37,298 bases of DNA from Tetragenococcus muriaticus DSM 15685 (GTDB lineage: Bacteria > Bacillota > Bacilli > Lactobacillales > Enterococcaceae), in assembly GCF_000423785.1 (NCBI RefSeq), contig NZ_AUIQ01000013.1, forward strand, positions 1 to 37,298, given 5' to 3'. The notes beneath the pieces are model-generated. The model saw only the letters and a program-made list of their open reading frames with translations. It did not search any database and was not told the DNA's origin. This document shows, piece after piece, positions 1 through 8,082 of this stretch. Both the position numbers and the translations under genes were made by a program. The stretch's first letter is position 1. Each line of letters opens with the position of its first letter.

Positions 1-314
1 TGCTGACTTCTCACTATTCGTTGTTACTACTAAATCGTTAGTGAGACCTCACGGGATAAGTGTTATCTCTTTCCTCGTTTACCCATAAGGTTTACGCCAC
101 AAGATTACGGTTACCTTTTGGACTTTATCGCCTTTAGCCGACTTATCCGCTCGTAGCGCCTTCCTACCTTATTCCTGTTCGTTGGGCCACGATTTCGCTA
201 TTGCTTCCTCTCTCCCGTGCCTCACAGCACGAAACTTGCAAGTCGCTTTGGGATTCGTTGGTAACGACGCTCCACAGAGACTTTCACTCTAGACATAACA
301 CATGCCCGTCATAC
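1..314 (-). mobile_element. Group II intron, 5' ribozyme portion (partial, probably class IIC)
   Basis: No protein-sized frame is present, but the minus strand reads like the 5' end of a bacterial group II intron. It starts at 314 with GTATGACGGGCATG (family consensus GUGYG, so position 3 is unusual), continues with a GAGTGAAAGTCTC segment, and near the window edge carries CCCGTGAGGTCTCAC and GAAGTCAGCA, both typical of the stretch just before or inside the intron reverse-transcriptase gene. That gene would lie off the left edge. The intron sits immediately after the T-tract of the rpsA terminator, which is the known target preference of class IIC introns. Recognition is from remembered family sequence, not from a folded model. 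Confidence 0.72.
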
Positions 315-315
315 T

Positions 316-345
316 AAAAAAAGACTGTTTAAAAACAGTCCCTTT
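316..345 (-). terminator. Rho-independent terminator of rpsA
   Basis: An 8-bp perfect stem (GACTGTTT/AAACAGTC) with a 2-nt loop is followed on the minus strand by seven T. It lies 12-35 nt after the rpsA stop codon. The intron begins one base after the T-run. Confidence 0.85.
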
Positions 346-356
346 TTATTCATAAT

Positions 357-1577
357 CTATTGTTCATCATCTTCATTTAAAGCTTCACCTAAAATATCTC
401 CCATAGTAAAGCCAGACCCATCATCCTCAAAATTTTGATAATCTTCGGGGTCAGGTTCATCTTGATTTTCTTCTGTTTCAGGTTGTTCTTCTAATGATTT
501 AATGCTTAATGCAATGCGATGCTCATCCGGGTTAACATCTAAGACTTTTACTTGAACTTGTTCTCCTTCTGTTAACACCTCGTGCGGCGTTGCAATATGT
601 TTATGCGAGATTTGTGAAATATGGACTAAACCTTCTACACCCGGGAATACTTCTACAAAGGCACCAAAACTAGTTAAACGTTTTACAGTCCCTTCTAAGA
701 CACTCCCTTTAGGAGCTTTTTCTTCGATATTTGTCCAAGGGCCAGGCAGTGTATCTTTGATCGACAGAGAAACTCGTTCAGTTGCTGGGGCCACTGACAA
801 TACAGCAACATTAACTTTATCTCCAACGCTTAACACATCGCTAGGTTTAGCAACATGAGCATGGGAAATTTCAGAAACATGAACAAGTCCATCAATGCCT
901 CCTAGGTCAATAAATGCACCAAAGTTCGTTAAACGAGCTACTGTACCTTCAATTACGTCGCCTTCTGAAATGGAATTAAGCAATTCTTCCTTCTTCTTTT
1001 CCTTTTCTTCTTTAACAATGGCTTTGTGAGATAAGATCAAGCGATTTTCTGAAGGTTCAATTTCAATAATTTTAAATTCCAAAGTTCTCCCTTTATAATC
1101 ATTAAAATCATCAACAAAGTAGTCTTCTACCATCGATGCTGGTACGAATCCTCGTACACCAACATCTACAACGAGTCCGCCTTTGACTACATTTGTTACA
1201 GGCGCTTCAACCGTTTCTCCATTTTGATATTTTTCTTCAATATCTTCCCAAACCTTTTTAGCATCAAGGCGACGCTTGGATAGTAAATAGCTACCATTTT
1301 CTTTATCATCACCAATCGATGAGATAACAACAAAGTCAAGTACGTCACCAACTTTTATGATTTCATTAATATCTTCTACCGGTAGAGTAGACAATTCTTT
1401 AGCAGGGGCTACCCCTTCAACGCCAGTCCCTTCAATGCCAACAATTGCTTGTCTATCCTCAATAGCAAGCACTTCGCCTTTTACGATATCCCCAACTTTT
1501 ACATCGTGGACGGCGTTTAGAGCATCTTCCATTGTTTCACCATTTTCTGCAAAGTTATTATTTTCAAATTCTGTCAT
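357..1577 (-). CDS. rpsA: 30S ribosomal protein S1 homolog, four S1 domains
   Basis: An RNA-binding S1 protein of 406 residues, the short form usual in Firmicutes (E. coli S1 has six domains). Four S1 folds can be read at about residues 27-103, 119-185, 205-274 and 291-360. The last two are the clearest, each with a GTV-RLT-FGAF start and a GLVH-SEIS/SQIS centre. An acidic tail follows (about 361-406). The start is placed at the ATG at 1577, because GGAGG lies 9 nt upstream; a longer frame opening at 1613 has no such site. The gene follows cmk and a lipoprotein gene, the conserved cmk-rpsA neighbourhood. The protein probably assists translation initiation or mRNA binding, although its essential role is less clear in this phylum than in Proteobacteria. 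Confidence 0.95.
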   Translation of the reverse strand: MTEFENNNFAENGETMEDALNAVHDVKVGDIVKGEVLAIEDRQAIVGIEGTGVEGVAPAKELSTLPVEDINEIIKVGDVLDFVVISSIGDDKENGSYLLSKRRLDAKKVWEDIEEKYQNGETVEAPVTNVVKGGLVVDVGVRGFVPASMVEDYFVDDFNDYKGRTLEFKIIEIEPSENRLILSHKAIVKEEKEKKKEELLNSISEGDVIEGTVARLTNFGAFIDLGGIDGLVHVSEISHAHVAKPSDVLSVGDKVNVAVLSVAPATERVSLSIKDTLPGPWTNIEEKAPKGSVLEGTVKRLTSFGAFVEVFPGVEGLVHISQISHKHIATPHEVLTEGEQVQVKVLDVNPDEHRIALSIKSLEEQPETEENQDEPDPEDYQNFEDDGSGFTMGDILGEALNEDDEQ

Positions 1578-1666
1578 AACATATATCCTCCTAACCAACG
1601 ATTTAAAAAGCACTTCACTCTTTAATCTATGTCATATTAAGAAAAAAATAAAGCGATTTCTGTATA

Positions 1667-1696
1667 TTTTTATTGAAAACTCAGAGACTAAGTCAA
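1667..1696 (-). promoter_or_regulatory. Candidate rpsA promoter
   Basis: TTGACT (1691-1696) and TAAAAA (1667-1672) are separated by 18 bp on the minus strand, about 90 nt before the rpsA start. The -10 is a weak match. rpsA may also be read from upstream cmk transcription. Confidence 0.4.
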
Positions 1697-1704
1697 TTTT
1701 TCAA

Positions 1705-2106
1705 TTATTCCATCTCATCATAGGTAAAAGTCACTTGATCACTATCTTCTAATGTAGTATCCTCAGCACCTGTGTTTACCATTTCATCATTTATTGTATA
1801 AGTCCAATACAGATTTTCTTCTTCGTCTTGTTCAACACCCTCAACAGCAACAATCATCCCATTTTCTTCTTTAATCGCAAAGTTATTACGCATCACTTGC
1901 ATCAACGATTCGTCTGTTGTTGTTTCAACTTCTGTTTCGCCGATGGTTTGACCTCTTTCCTCAATATCTACTGTAACATTTATTTGCTCTGCTTGGCTAG
2001 TTTGAACTGTTGTTTCATTAGTACCTTCAGAATTGTTTCCGTTTGAACAACCAACAATAAATAAAGCACCTATAAAGGTAAAATAAGTAGTCATTTTTTT
2101 CTTCAT
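1705..2106 (-). CDS. DUF4430 lipoprotein
   Basis: A 133-residue exported lipoprotein. A short signal peptide ends in a lipobox with Cys20 (IVGC), followed by a Ser/Thr/Asn-rich spacer. The C-terminal half (about 45-133) looks like the DUF4430 fold related to the C-terminal domain of transcobalamin: a beta-rich start, an ESLMQVM helix and the conserved YWTYTIN segment. Its start ATG overlaps the cmk stop (ATGA), so translation is probably coupled to cmk. The mature part is very acidic. Some DUF4430 proteins bind cobalamin or act as surface adhesins, but no such role can be assigned here. Confidence 0.85.
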   Translation of the reverse strand: MKKKMTTYFTFIGALFIVGCSNGNNSEGTNETTVQTSQAEQINVTVDIEERGQTIGETEVETTTDESLMQVMRNNFAIKEENGMIVAVEGVEQDEEENLYWTYTINDEMVNTGAEDTTLEDSDQVTFTYDEME

Positions 2107-2783
2107 TTAACTTCTCCCATCTTTTCCTTCACTATGCTTTCGACTGTAGCTACCACTTCATCAATCGAAAACCCTGTTGTATCAACCAAAGAAGCATCTT
2201 TAGCTTGTTTTAAAGGAGAAGTCTCTCGATGAGAGTCCGTATAATCTCGTTGTTCAATTTCTTTTTTTAAGGTATTATAATTACTTTTTATACCCTTGTC
2301 TTGATTTTCTTTATAACGTCTTTTGGCACGTTCACTTGCCGAAGCGACTAAAAAAATTTTTACTTCAGCCTGCGGGAGTACAGTGGTGCCAATATCTCTT
2401 CCATCCATCACCACTCCTCCTGAAGCAGCAATCTTTTGCTGTACTTTGACCAAATGATCTCGGACTCCGGGAAGAGCTGAAACTTCAGACACATGATTTG
2501 TCACTTCTGGTTGCCGAAGCGCTTGAGTGACATCTTCTCCTTGGATCAATACAGCTTGACCCCAATCCGTTTGTTTAAAAGTAATTGGATAGTTTTCAAT
2601 CAATTCAATTAAAGCTGTTTCATCTAGAAAAGATACTTGATGTTTTATAGCTAAATAAGTAACGCCACGATACATCGCTCCTGTATCAGTATAAACAAAG
2701 CCAAAATCTTTAGCAATAATTTTTGCAATCGTACTTTTCCCAGAAGACGCTGGGCCATCAATGGCAATATTGATTTTATGCAT
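2103..2783 (-). CDS. cmk: Cytidylate kinase
   Basis: Transfers phosphate from ATP to CMP or dCMP for pyrimidine nucleotide recycling in the cytoplasm. The 226-residue length is normal. The P-loop GPASSGKS is at residues 10-17, the [10 protein letters not shown] nucleotide-monophosphate site at 31-40, and the DGRDIGT motif at 127-133. The start has GAGGAG 8 nt upstream. It overlaps the downstream DUF4430 gene by 4 nt and belongs to the conserved cmk-rpsA block. A TATAAT (2822-2827) lies upstream but without a convincing -35 box. Confidence 0.97.
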   Translation of the reverse strand: MHKINIAIDGPASSGKSTIAKIIAKDFGFVYTDTGAMYRGVTYLAIKHQVSFLDETALIELIENYPITFKQTDWGQAVLIQGEDVTQALRQPEVTNHVSEVSALPGVRDHLVKVQQKIAASGGVVMDGRDIGTTVLPQAEVKIFLVASASERAKRRYKENQDKGIKSNYNTLKKEIEQRDYTDSHRETSPLKQAKDASLVDTTGFSIDEVVATVESIVKEKMGEVK

Positions 2784-2832
2784 GGGACTACTCCTCGTCT
2801 AAAACTATAAAAATTTCACTTATTATAGATAA

Positions 2833-2856
2833 AGAAACCGCATAGGCGGCTTTTTT
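2833..2856 (-). terminator. Weak terminator after the LysM gene
   Basis: A short GC-rich stem (CCGC/GCGG extended by A-T and one G-T pair) directly follows the LysM stop codon. The T-tract is interrupted on the minus strand and stronger on the plus strand, so function on the minus strand is uncertain. Confidence 0.45.
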
Positions 2857-3646
2857 ATCTAGTTCTTAACTCTTGTCCAGGATTTACATGGAAGTTATTA
2901 GGATCCATTCCATTTAATTCTGCAAGTTCTTCTACGCTCAAACCATTTCTTTCAGCTACTTGTTGTAAGCCATCGCCCGCTTGAACTGTTGCATATCCTT
3001 GGCCATCTTGACCATTTTGTTCTTGGTCTTGGTCCTGGTCCTGTTGATTTTGACCCTGTTGCTCTTGGTCTTGCTGTTGTTGATCTTGCTGACCTTGACC
3101 TTGTTGTTCTTCATTTTGACCTTGTTGGTTTTGATCTTGCTGATTTTGACCATCTTGTTGTCCTTGATTTTGGTCCTGTTGATATTGCTCTTGATTTTGA
3201 TCTTGACCTTGCTCTTGAGCTGCTTGTTGCTCATCTGCCCCTTCAGCAGCTTGCTGCTGTTCTTGTTCTTGAGCTGCTTGTTGTTCTTCATTCTCTTCAG
3301 AGGAAGCTTCTTCTGAAGACGTTTCTTCAGTTGAACTGCTTTGTGTTGAGGATTCTTCTGAAGTAGACGATGTAGAAGATTCTACTGTACTTGATGTTGT
3401 TTGTTCAGTATTAGCAGCAGTTTCAGTATCATTGTTACGGTTCATCACCCATAACCCAGCAACTGTTGGTACTGCAATAATCAACGCCAATAAAACCACA
3501 ACAATCGTCAAAAAAGTGCTACTTCCTCTTTTTTGATGACGCTGTTGCGAGCGCGACACATTTTCGTCGTCACTTTCTGTATCATATATGGGTTGTTCCC
3601 ACGGCTCTTGTTCTTGCGAATTCTTATTTCTATCTTTTCTACTCAC
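2855..3646 (-). CDS. LysM-domain membrane-anchored surface protein (SAG1386/EF1546-like)
   Basis: A bitopic cell-wall-associated protein of 263 residues: a short charged cytoplasmic N-terminus, one membrane helix (about 43-68), a long Ser/Thr/Glu- then Gln/Asp/Asn-rich linker, and a C-terminal LysM peptidoglycan-binding domain (about 218-263, containing VQAGDGLQQVAERNGL). The GTG start at 3646 is chosen over the GTG at 3667 because GGGAGG lies 9 nt before it and the likely promoter would leave almost no leader for the earlier one. Proteins of this type sit next to recQ in enterococci and streptococci. The linker DNA is so repetitive that long frames open in several other phases; these are artefacts. 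Function is unknown, with a wall-related role inferred. Confidence 0.85.
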   Translation of the reverse strand: MSRKDRNKNSQEQEPWEQPIYDTESDDENVSRSQQRHQKRGSSTFLTIVVVLLALIIAVPTVAGLWVMNRNNDTETAANTEQTTSSTVESSTSSTSEESSTQSSSTEETSSEEASSEENEEQQAAQEQEQQQAAEGADEQQAAQEQGQDQNQEQYQQDQNQGQQDGQNQQDQNQQGQNEEQQGQGQQDQQQQDQEQQGQNQQDQDQDQEQNGQDGQGYATVQAGDGLQQVAERNGLSVEELAELNGMDPNNFHVNPGQELRTR

Positions 3647-3681
3647 TTCAAATAACCTCCCACTCACTATCTTTCCGATGT

Positions 3682-3687
3682 ATTATA
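3682..3687 (-). promoter_or_regulatory. Extended -10 promoter of the LysM gene
   Basis: TGGTATAAT is a perfect extended -10 element with TATAAT at 3682-3687. The predicted start is about 30 nt before the GTG at 3646. No good -35 is visible, as often for extended -10 promoters. Confidence 0.6.
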
Positions 3688-3723
3688 CCACAGATAATCC
3701 TTCTATGTCTTCCTAAATTGCTG

Positions 3724-5118
3724 TCATTTTTCTTCTTTAAACATTTTTAGTAAAATCTCTTGCCAATGGTCTTTTTTAGGAGAAAAATAAAAATCCTTCT
3801 CTTCTTCTGACGAAATATTTGCTAAACCGTGGAAGTCACAACAACGATTGGAAACTTTAGTTAAATTCTCCCCAAAGTAATTTAATAAAAATTCTCTGCG
3901 ACAACCTTGAAAATAAACATATGAAAGCATTTGTTCCAATTTCTTCTGTTTTTCTGTCTCATTTTGTTCAAGTCTTTCTAAAAAAGTCTCTTTCTCAAAT
4001 TTTTTTGTCTGCTGCAACCATTTTTCTTGTAGTTCTGATAAATTTTCGAATTGCCGATAATTTATCTTAAATTCAAAAAGTTCACGCTCTTGTTGTGCTT
4101 GTTGCTGCATAAAATAATGAATTTTCTCATCTTGTGGTTTATACAAAAGAATAGCATCACTATCTTTTTGATCTCGCCCACTTCTTCCAATTTCTTGCAT
4201 ATAATTTTCTAAACTATCAGGCAAATCATAATGAATAACCATTCGTATGTCTGGTTTATCTACTCCCATCCCAAAAGCACTGGTGCAAATCAGAAACTGC
4301 AAATGATCTTGAATAAATTGTTGTTGCAAAAGTCTTCTTTGGCTACTGTCCAAGCCTCCGTGATAATAACCAACATTGTAATGTTGCTTTAATTGATAAT
4401 ACAGTTCTTCTACTTTTTTTCTAGTAGCACAATAAATAAGAGCAGAACCCTTAGCAACAGATAATAATCGTTTTAGTTCTATTAACTTTTCACGAGTAAA
4501 AACTACTGATAATGAAACATTAGGTCGATCTACTGAGTCGCAAAACTCGCCTACTTTTTGATCAAACAGCACTGTTTTTATTTCTTCTTTGACTTTTTTT
4601 GTAGCTGTAGCTGTTAATGCCAATGTTACTGGGGTGTTTAAACGTTGCTTGGCATATTTCAAATTTCGATATTCTGGACGAAAATCAATTCCCCATTGGG
4701 AAATACAGTGAGCTTCATCTACAACAAATAGAGCTATATGATAAAGTTGTAAGCGTGAAAGCACTTTTTCTTGCATCAGCATCTCTGGGCTTAAGAAAAC
4801 AAATTTATATTGAGTGAGATGACTCAATATGTGTATCTTGTCTTGTTCTTTTAAGTTCCCATTTAAAACGACAGCTCTTTTTTCTCCATTTTTCTGTAAC
4901 GAAGCGAGTTGATCTTCCATCAAAGAAATTAACGGGGTAATAATTAAGACGACGCCCTCTTTTAAATAAGCTGGAAGTTGGTAGCAAAGACTTTTCCCTG
5001 AACCAGTTGGAAGAACTGCCAAAAAATCTTGTTCTTGTAATAAAGCAGTAATTGTCTCTTTTTGCCCCGGACGAAACTGTGTATAGTGAAAATACTGATA
5101 AAGTGCTTCTTCTAACAT
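3724..5118 (-). CDS. recQ: RecQ-family ATP-dependent DNA helicase (short, RecS-like)
   Basis: A superfamily 2, 3'-5' DNA helicase of 464 residues acting in recombination and replication-fork repair. Walker A GSGKS is at 39-43, the DEAH box at 134-137, the TATAT motif at about 169-173, and motif VI GRSGR at 311-315. Classical RecQ is about 600 residues; this one stops after a reduced zinc subdomain (C406, C426, C427, H430) and lacks the winged-helix and HRDC domains. It resembles B. subtilis RecS (YpbC), which also follows ypbB. The start overlaps the end of the upstream YpbB-like gene by 7 nt, so the two are co-translated. Confidence 0.93.
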   Translation of the reverse strand: MLEEALYQYFHYTQFRPGQKETITALLQEQDFLAVLPTGSGKSLCYQLPAYLKEGVVLIITPLISLMEDQLASLQKNGEKRAVVLNGNLKEQDKIHILSHLTQYKFVFLSPEMLMQEKVLSRLQLYHIALFVVDEAHCISQWGIDFRPEYRNLKYAKQRLNTPVTLALTATATKKVKEEIKTVLFDQKVGEFCDSVDRPNVSLSVVFTREKLIELKRLLSVAKGSALIYCATRKKVEELYYQLKQHYNVGYYHGGLDSSQRRLLQQQFIQDHLQFLICTSAFGMGVDKPDIRMVIHYDLPDSLENYMQEIGRSGRDQKDSDAILLYKPQDEKIHYFMQQQAQQERELFEFKINYRQFENLSELQEKWLQQTKKFEKETFLERLEQNETEKQKKLEQMLSYVYFQGCRREFLLNYFGENLTKVSNRCCDFHGLANISSEEEKDFYFSPKKDHWQEILLKMFKEEK

Positions 5119-6119
5119 GATAATTGCTTCTTCCTCCAGATTTGATAAAGCCGGATTTCTAAAAACGTAGCTTCAAATAATTCTGTTAGTTCTTTAAATG
5201 GATAAGTAAAAGAATCCTTAGGCATTTTTTTAAGAACATTTTGCATATCTTGTGATAAAAAATCAGAAAAAGGAAACGCAGAATCTATCAACGACCATTC
5301 AATTAAATGATCTTGTATCGTTCCTTCTTTTAGCTTCCGTTGTTTTTTTATTTGTTCGATTGATCTCCCTTGACGAACTAGTTCTCGTGTTTGCAACATA
5401 CTTTGGTTATAATTTTGTAAAAGTAATGGAGACAAAAATTGATATAATAAGTACTCTGGATGCTTTGTAATTTGTGCTAATAATTGGTGAATAGCTGCTG
5501 ATTTATACAAAGTAGACCAAAGTGTTTGTTCATATTTATCTGGTATTAATTGAAAAAAGGCCGCTCCTTCTTGTTGATAACCAGAAAGCGCTTGGGCTAA
5601 TAGGTTCGCATGGTCTTCTGTCAACGTTTGAAATAAATCCTTCGTTTCTTCATAAATTATTTCAGGTAATTTTTGTCCATATTGGTGAGTAACCGCCCGA
5701 ACTCTTTCTGTATAAATAGGAGCATTCTCTAACGGTACATACTGTTCCCTTTTTCCTAAAAAGGAAGTTACTTGTAATAAAAAACGAAAAGAGCGCCAAC
5801 AAACTTCCTCTTTCCTGCCAAATTGAAAATAGTTCAGTGACTGAAATGCGGATGTTCGTAATACATTAGACAAAAGTTCCCCTTTCAAAATTACTTGCTG
5901 CTGATCTTGACTTAGGTAACCTTTATGAACAAGTGTTGCTATTTCTTGGTCAAATTTTTCTTTTTCTAACGTTGGTAAAACTGAAAAGTAAGGCAAAAGA
6001 TCATGAAAGTAAGCATAGCATAAAACAGAAGTAGTATGCTTACCCACCAAAATTTGATAAAGCGTTGTTTTTTTTAACTTCTTGTTTCCCATAAATAGCG
6101 ATAAAATAAAGTCTTCCAT
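5112..6119 (-). CDS. YpbB-like helix-turn-helix protein
   Basis: A 335-residue, mainly helical soluble protein encoded directly upstream of and overlapping the RecQ-like helicase. Position, size and a C-terminal segment resembling a helix-turn-helix (about 255-290, with IEQIKKQRKLKEGTIQDHLIEW) match B. subtilis YpbB, which precedes recS. No enzyme motif is visible. The start has a GGAGG 5 nt upstream. The role is unknown; tight coupling to a helicase suggests a partner or loader in DNA repair, which is inference. Confidence 0.75.
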   Translation of the reverse strand: MEDFILSLFMGNKKLKKTTLYQILVGKHTTSVLCYAYFHDLLPYFSVLPTLEKEKFDQEIATLVHKGYLSQDQQQVILKGELLSNVLRTSAFQSLNYFQFGRKEEVCWRSFRFLLQVTSFLGKREQYVPLENAPIYTERVRAVTHQYGQKLPEIIYEETKDLFQTLTEDHANLLAQALSGYQQEGAAFFQLIPDKYEQTLWSTLYKSAAIHQLLAQITKHPEYLLYQFLSPLLLQNYNQSMLQTRELVRQGRSIEQIKKQRKLKEGTIQDHLIEWSLIDSAFPFSDFLSQDMQNVLKKMPKDSFTYPFKELTELFEATFLEIRLYQIWRKKQLSC

Positions 6120-6264
6120 ATAACCTCCAGAAAAACCTAATCACATATTTCTTAAAGTTTATAAATGATCCTCATTAACAGCTTTGCTTGAAAACCTACC
6201 CTACATTTATTATACACTAAAACTTTCTCCATTAAATAGCCTTGAAATAACTTTTTATGAAAAT

Positions 6265-6293
6265 AACCAGTTAGTCTATGAGACTAACTGGTT
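6265..6293 (-). terminator. Hairpin terminator after ribU
   Basis: A perfect 12-bp stem (AACCAGTTAGTC/GACTAACTGGTT) with a 5-nt loop lies 33 nt after the ribU stop. On the minus strand it is followed by ATTTTC, a short T-tract. It separates ribU from the ypbB-recQ pair. Confidence 0.65.
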
Positions 6294-6325
6294 ACTTTGT
6301 TATTTTATTAAAAATTTTAAACGTT

Positions 6326-6925
6326 TTAATTCATCGGATAATGCACTGTCGATTGGTCGCGTTTTCTGCTAATCCAAGGAAGAAGTTTCGTATGAAGAAT
6401 CAAGAATACGGCACTGACTAACCCACCTTTGATTAAGTTAAACGGTAAGATACCAATAACGACATAATTTGCTAGTGGCATTCCTAACATTTCTGTTACC
6501 GATAATTGGAAAAAACGTAAATATAACGGAGTAATCACAAAGTAGTTAGCAACACTCATGAATAAAGTCATCGAAAATACGCCTAAAAAAGTTCCTACAA
6601 CTTTATTACGTAAATTCGTCCCTTTGTTAAAAAAGTAATAAACAGGTAAGCAATAACAAGTAGTCGCTAAAAAACTAGCCACATCGCCTACGATATTTTG
6701 CGGCGCTAAACCAGTCGTTATAAGATGTAAAAACGATCTAAGAAAAGCGGTCAAAACACCACTGATAGGACCAAACAGAAACATACTCAAAATAACTGGT
6801 ACATCACTAAAATCAATTTTCAAAAAACCAAACGCTGGCATAACCGGGAAGGCTATGTATTGTAAGACCAGCCCCATCGCTGCAAACATCGCTACAGCTA
6901 CCATTTTCCTAGCATTACTATGCAT
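6326..6925 (-). CDS. ribU: Riboflavin ECF transporter substrate-binding (S) component
   Basis: A 199-residue integral membrane protein with about six hydrophobic segments; it binds riboflavin and works with the shared energy-coupling module (EcfAA'T), which is not encoded here. It has the RibU-type start (ARKMVAVAMFAAMG) followed by the FLKIDFSDVPV segment typical of the family, and a basic C-terminus. The ATG at 6925 is chosen because AGGAGG lies 7 nt before it; the frame is open further to 6958 without a ribosome site. The FMN riboswitch and terminator upstream confirm the substrate: high FMN stops transcription. Confidence 0.93.
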   Translation of the reverse strand: MHSNARKMVAVAMFAAMGLVLQYIAFPVMPAFGFLKIDFSDVPVILSMFLFGPISGVLTAFLRSFLHLITTGLAPQNIVGDVASFLATTCYCLPVYYFFNKGTNLRNKVVGTFLGVFSMTLFMSVANYFVITPLYLRFFQLSVTEMLGMPLANYVVIGILPFNLIKGGLVSAVFLILHTKLLPWISRKRDQSTVHYPMN

Positions 6926-6992
6926 ATAAATCCTCCTAGTACAAGGATTCATCTTCATCGGAACCTATTTATTTTTTCTGCCTTTTACTCAT

Positions 6993-7028
6993 AAAAAAAA
7001 CTCTATTTTCCTAAGGGAGAATAGAGTA
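6993..7028 (-). terminator. Riboswitch-controlled terminator before ribU
   Basis: The stem ACTCTATTCTCC/GGAAAATAGAGT (one mismatch) is followed on the minus strand by eight T. It lies between the FMN aptamer and ribU and is the expression platform. Confidence 0.88.
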
Positions 7029-7059
7029 CTTGTTCTAACAAAAGTCAGATAAACCAAAT

Positions 7060-7188
7060 ATGCTCTATCTTCTTTATCCAGACTATACTGTCGGTATTGG
7101 ACTTACACCAAATCAACCACTTTTACTAAGCAGTTCGTGGACTTTTACCACCGGTCGGGAATCACACCCTGCCCCTGAAGACGAACCT
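7060..7188 (-). promoter_or_regulatory. FMN riboswitch (RFN element)
   Basis: The minus strand carries the hallmark RFN segments in order: AGGGGCAGGGTG, ATTCCCGACCGG, a variable arm, GGTGTAAGTCC, and ACCGACAGTATAGTCTGGAT. These form the six-helix FMN aptamer. The downstream terminator indicates control by premature termination when FMN binds. Confidence 0.95.
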
Positions 7189-7208
7189 TCATTATTTTTC
7201 TATAATTA

Positions 7209-7236
7209 ATTATACATAAACTTTTACAAATTGCAA
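7209..7236 (-). promoter_or_regulatory. Promoter of the FMN riboswitch-ribU transcript
   Basis: TTGCAA (7231-7236) and TATAAT (7209-7214) are separated by 16 bp on the minus strand, placing the transcript start just before the aptamer. Confidence 0.75.
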
Positions 7237-7362
7237 CTCCTTTGTTTCTAACAAATAACAGGGAGTAAAATACAAATTCCCCCCCATGTTTAACAAGACA
7301 GGAAGCATTTTTCGAATCCACTCCCCGTAAAACAAGCGAACTTCCTAATAGAACGTTTACTG

Positions 7363-8082
7363 TTAATTTTTGGAATCTTCTAATAAGCGATTTATTTCAC
7401 GCTTATGCAATTCGCGATAATCTCCTGGCTTTAAGTTTTCCAGTGTCAAATGGCCGTAACGTTCACGTTTTAACTTTTCAACTGGTAAGCCACAAGCTTT
7501 TAACATATTTTTTACTTGATGATTTCGTCCTTCATGAATGGTCAGCTGAACAATACTCTTTTGTGTTTGTGTATCTGTAGACAAAATAGCAAATTTTGCT
7601 GGCGCTACCTTTTTCCCCTCGATCGTCATTTGTTTGGTAACAGGCATTAACTTTTTATTTGTCGCTACTCCACTTACCTTAGCCACATACACTTTATCGA
7701 CTTCATGTTTAGGATGTGTTAATTTTTGCGATACATCTCCATCGTTTGTCAAAAGAAGAAGTCCAGAAGTATTATAATCTAAGCGTCCAACTGGATAGAT
7801 TCGTTCTTTAATCTCTGTAAAGTAGTCAGTTACTACGGGTCTATTCTTATCGTCTGAAACCGCAGAAATAACTTCTCGCGGTTTATAAAACATGAAATAA
7901 ACTGGTTCTTCTTGATAAATAGGTACTTGGTCCACTTCAATTTTATCTTTACTTGTTACTTGTACGCCTAATTCTTTTACTACTTCGCCATTTACTTTGA
8001 CGCGGCCTTGTACAATATAGTCTTCAGCTTTTCTTCTAGAAGCAACGCCAGCATGAGCGATCACTTTTTGTAATCGTTGCAT
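7363..8082 (-). CDS. rluB: 23S rRNA pseudouridine synthase, RluB/RsuA family
   Basis: A 239-residue RNA-modifying enzyme. An N-terminal S4 RNA-binding domain (about 1-60, RLQKVIAHAGVASRRKAEDYI) precedes the catalytic domain with the GRLDYNTSGLLLLTNDGD motif (about 98-115), whose Asp is the nucleophile. Its start codon touches the scpB stop (TAAATG), so it is translated with scpB. The scpA-scpB-rluB order is conserved across Firmicutes. The exact uridine target (RluB-type, helix 89 region of 23S rRNA) is inferred from family and context. About 160 nt downstream hold no clear terminator. Confidence 0.93.
   Translation of the reverse strand: MQRLQKVIAHAGVASRRKAEDYIVQGRVKVNGEVVKELGVQVTSKDKIEVDQVPIYQEEPVYFMFYKPREVISAVSDDKNRPVVTDYFTEIKERIYPVGRLDYNTSGLLLLTNDGDVSQKLTHPKHEVDKVYVAKVSGVATNKKLMPVTKQMTIEGKKVAPAKFAILSTDTQTQKSIVQLTIHEGRNHQVKNMLKACGLPVEKLKRERYGHLTLENLKPGDYRELHKREINRLLEDSKN

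Noticed and set aside
2956-3366. Long frames on both strands over the LysM linker (Lys-rich on minus, Leu-rich on plus).
   Set aside because: They come from the repetitive CAA/GAT/AAT codons of the real gene read in other phases; no ribosome sites and extreme composition.
6184-6372. Plus-strand frame of 62 codons.
   Set aside because: It covers the ribU terminator and the end of ribU in antisense, with no ribosome site.
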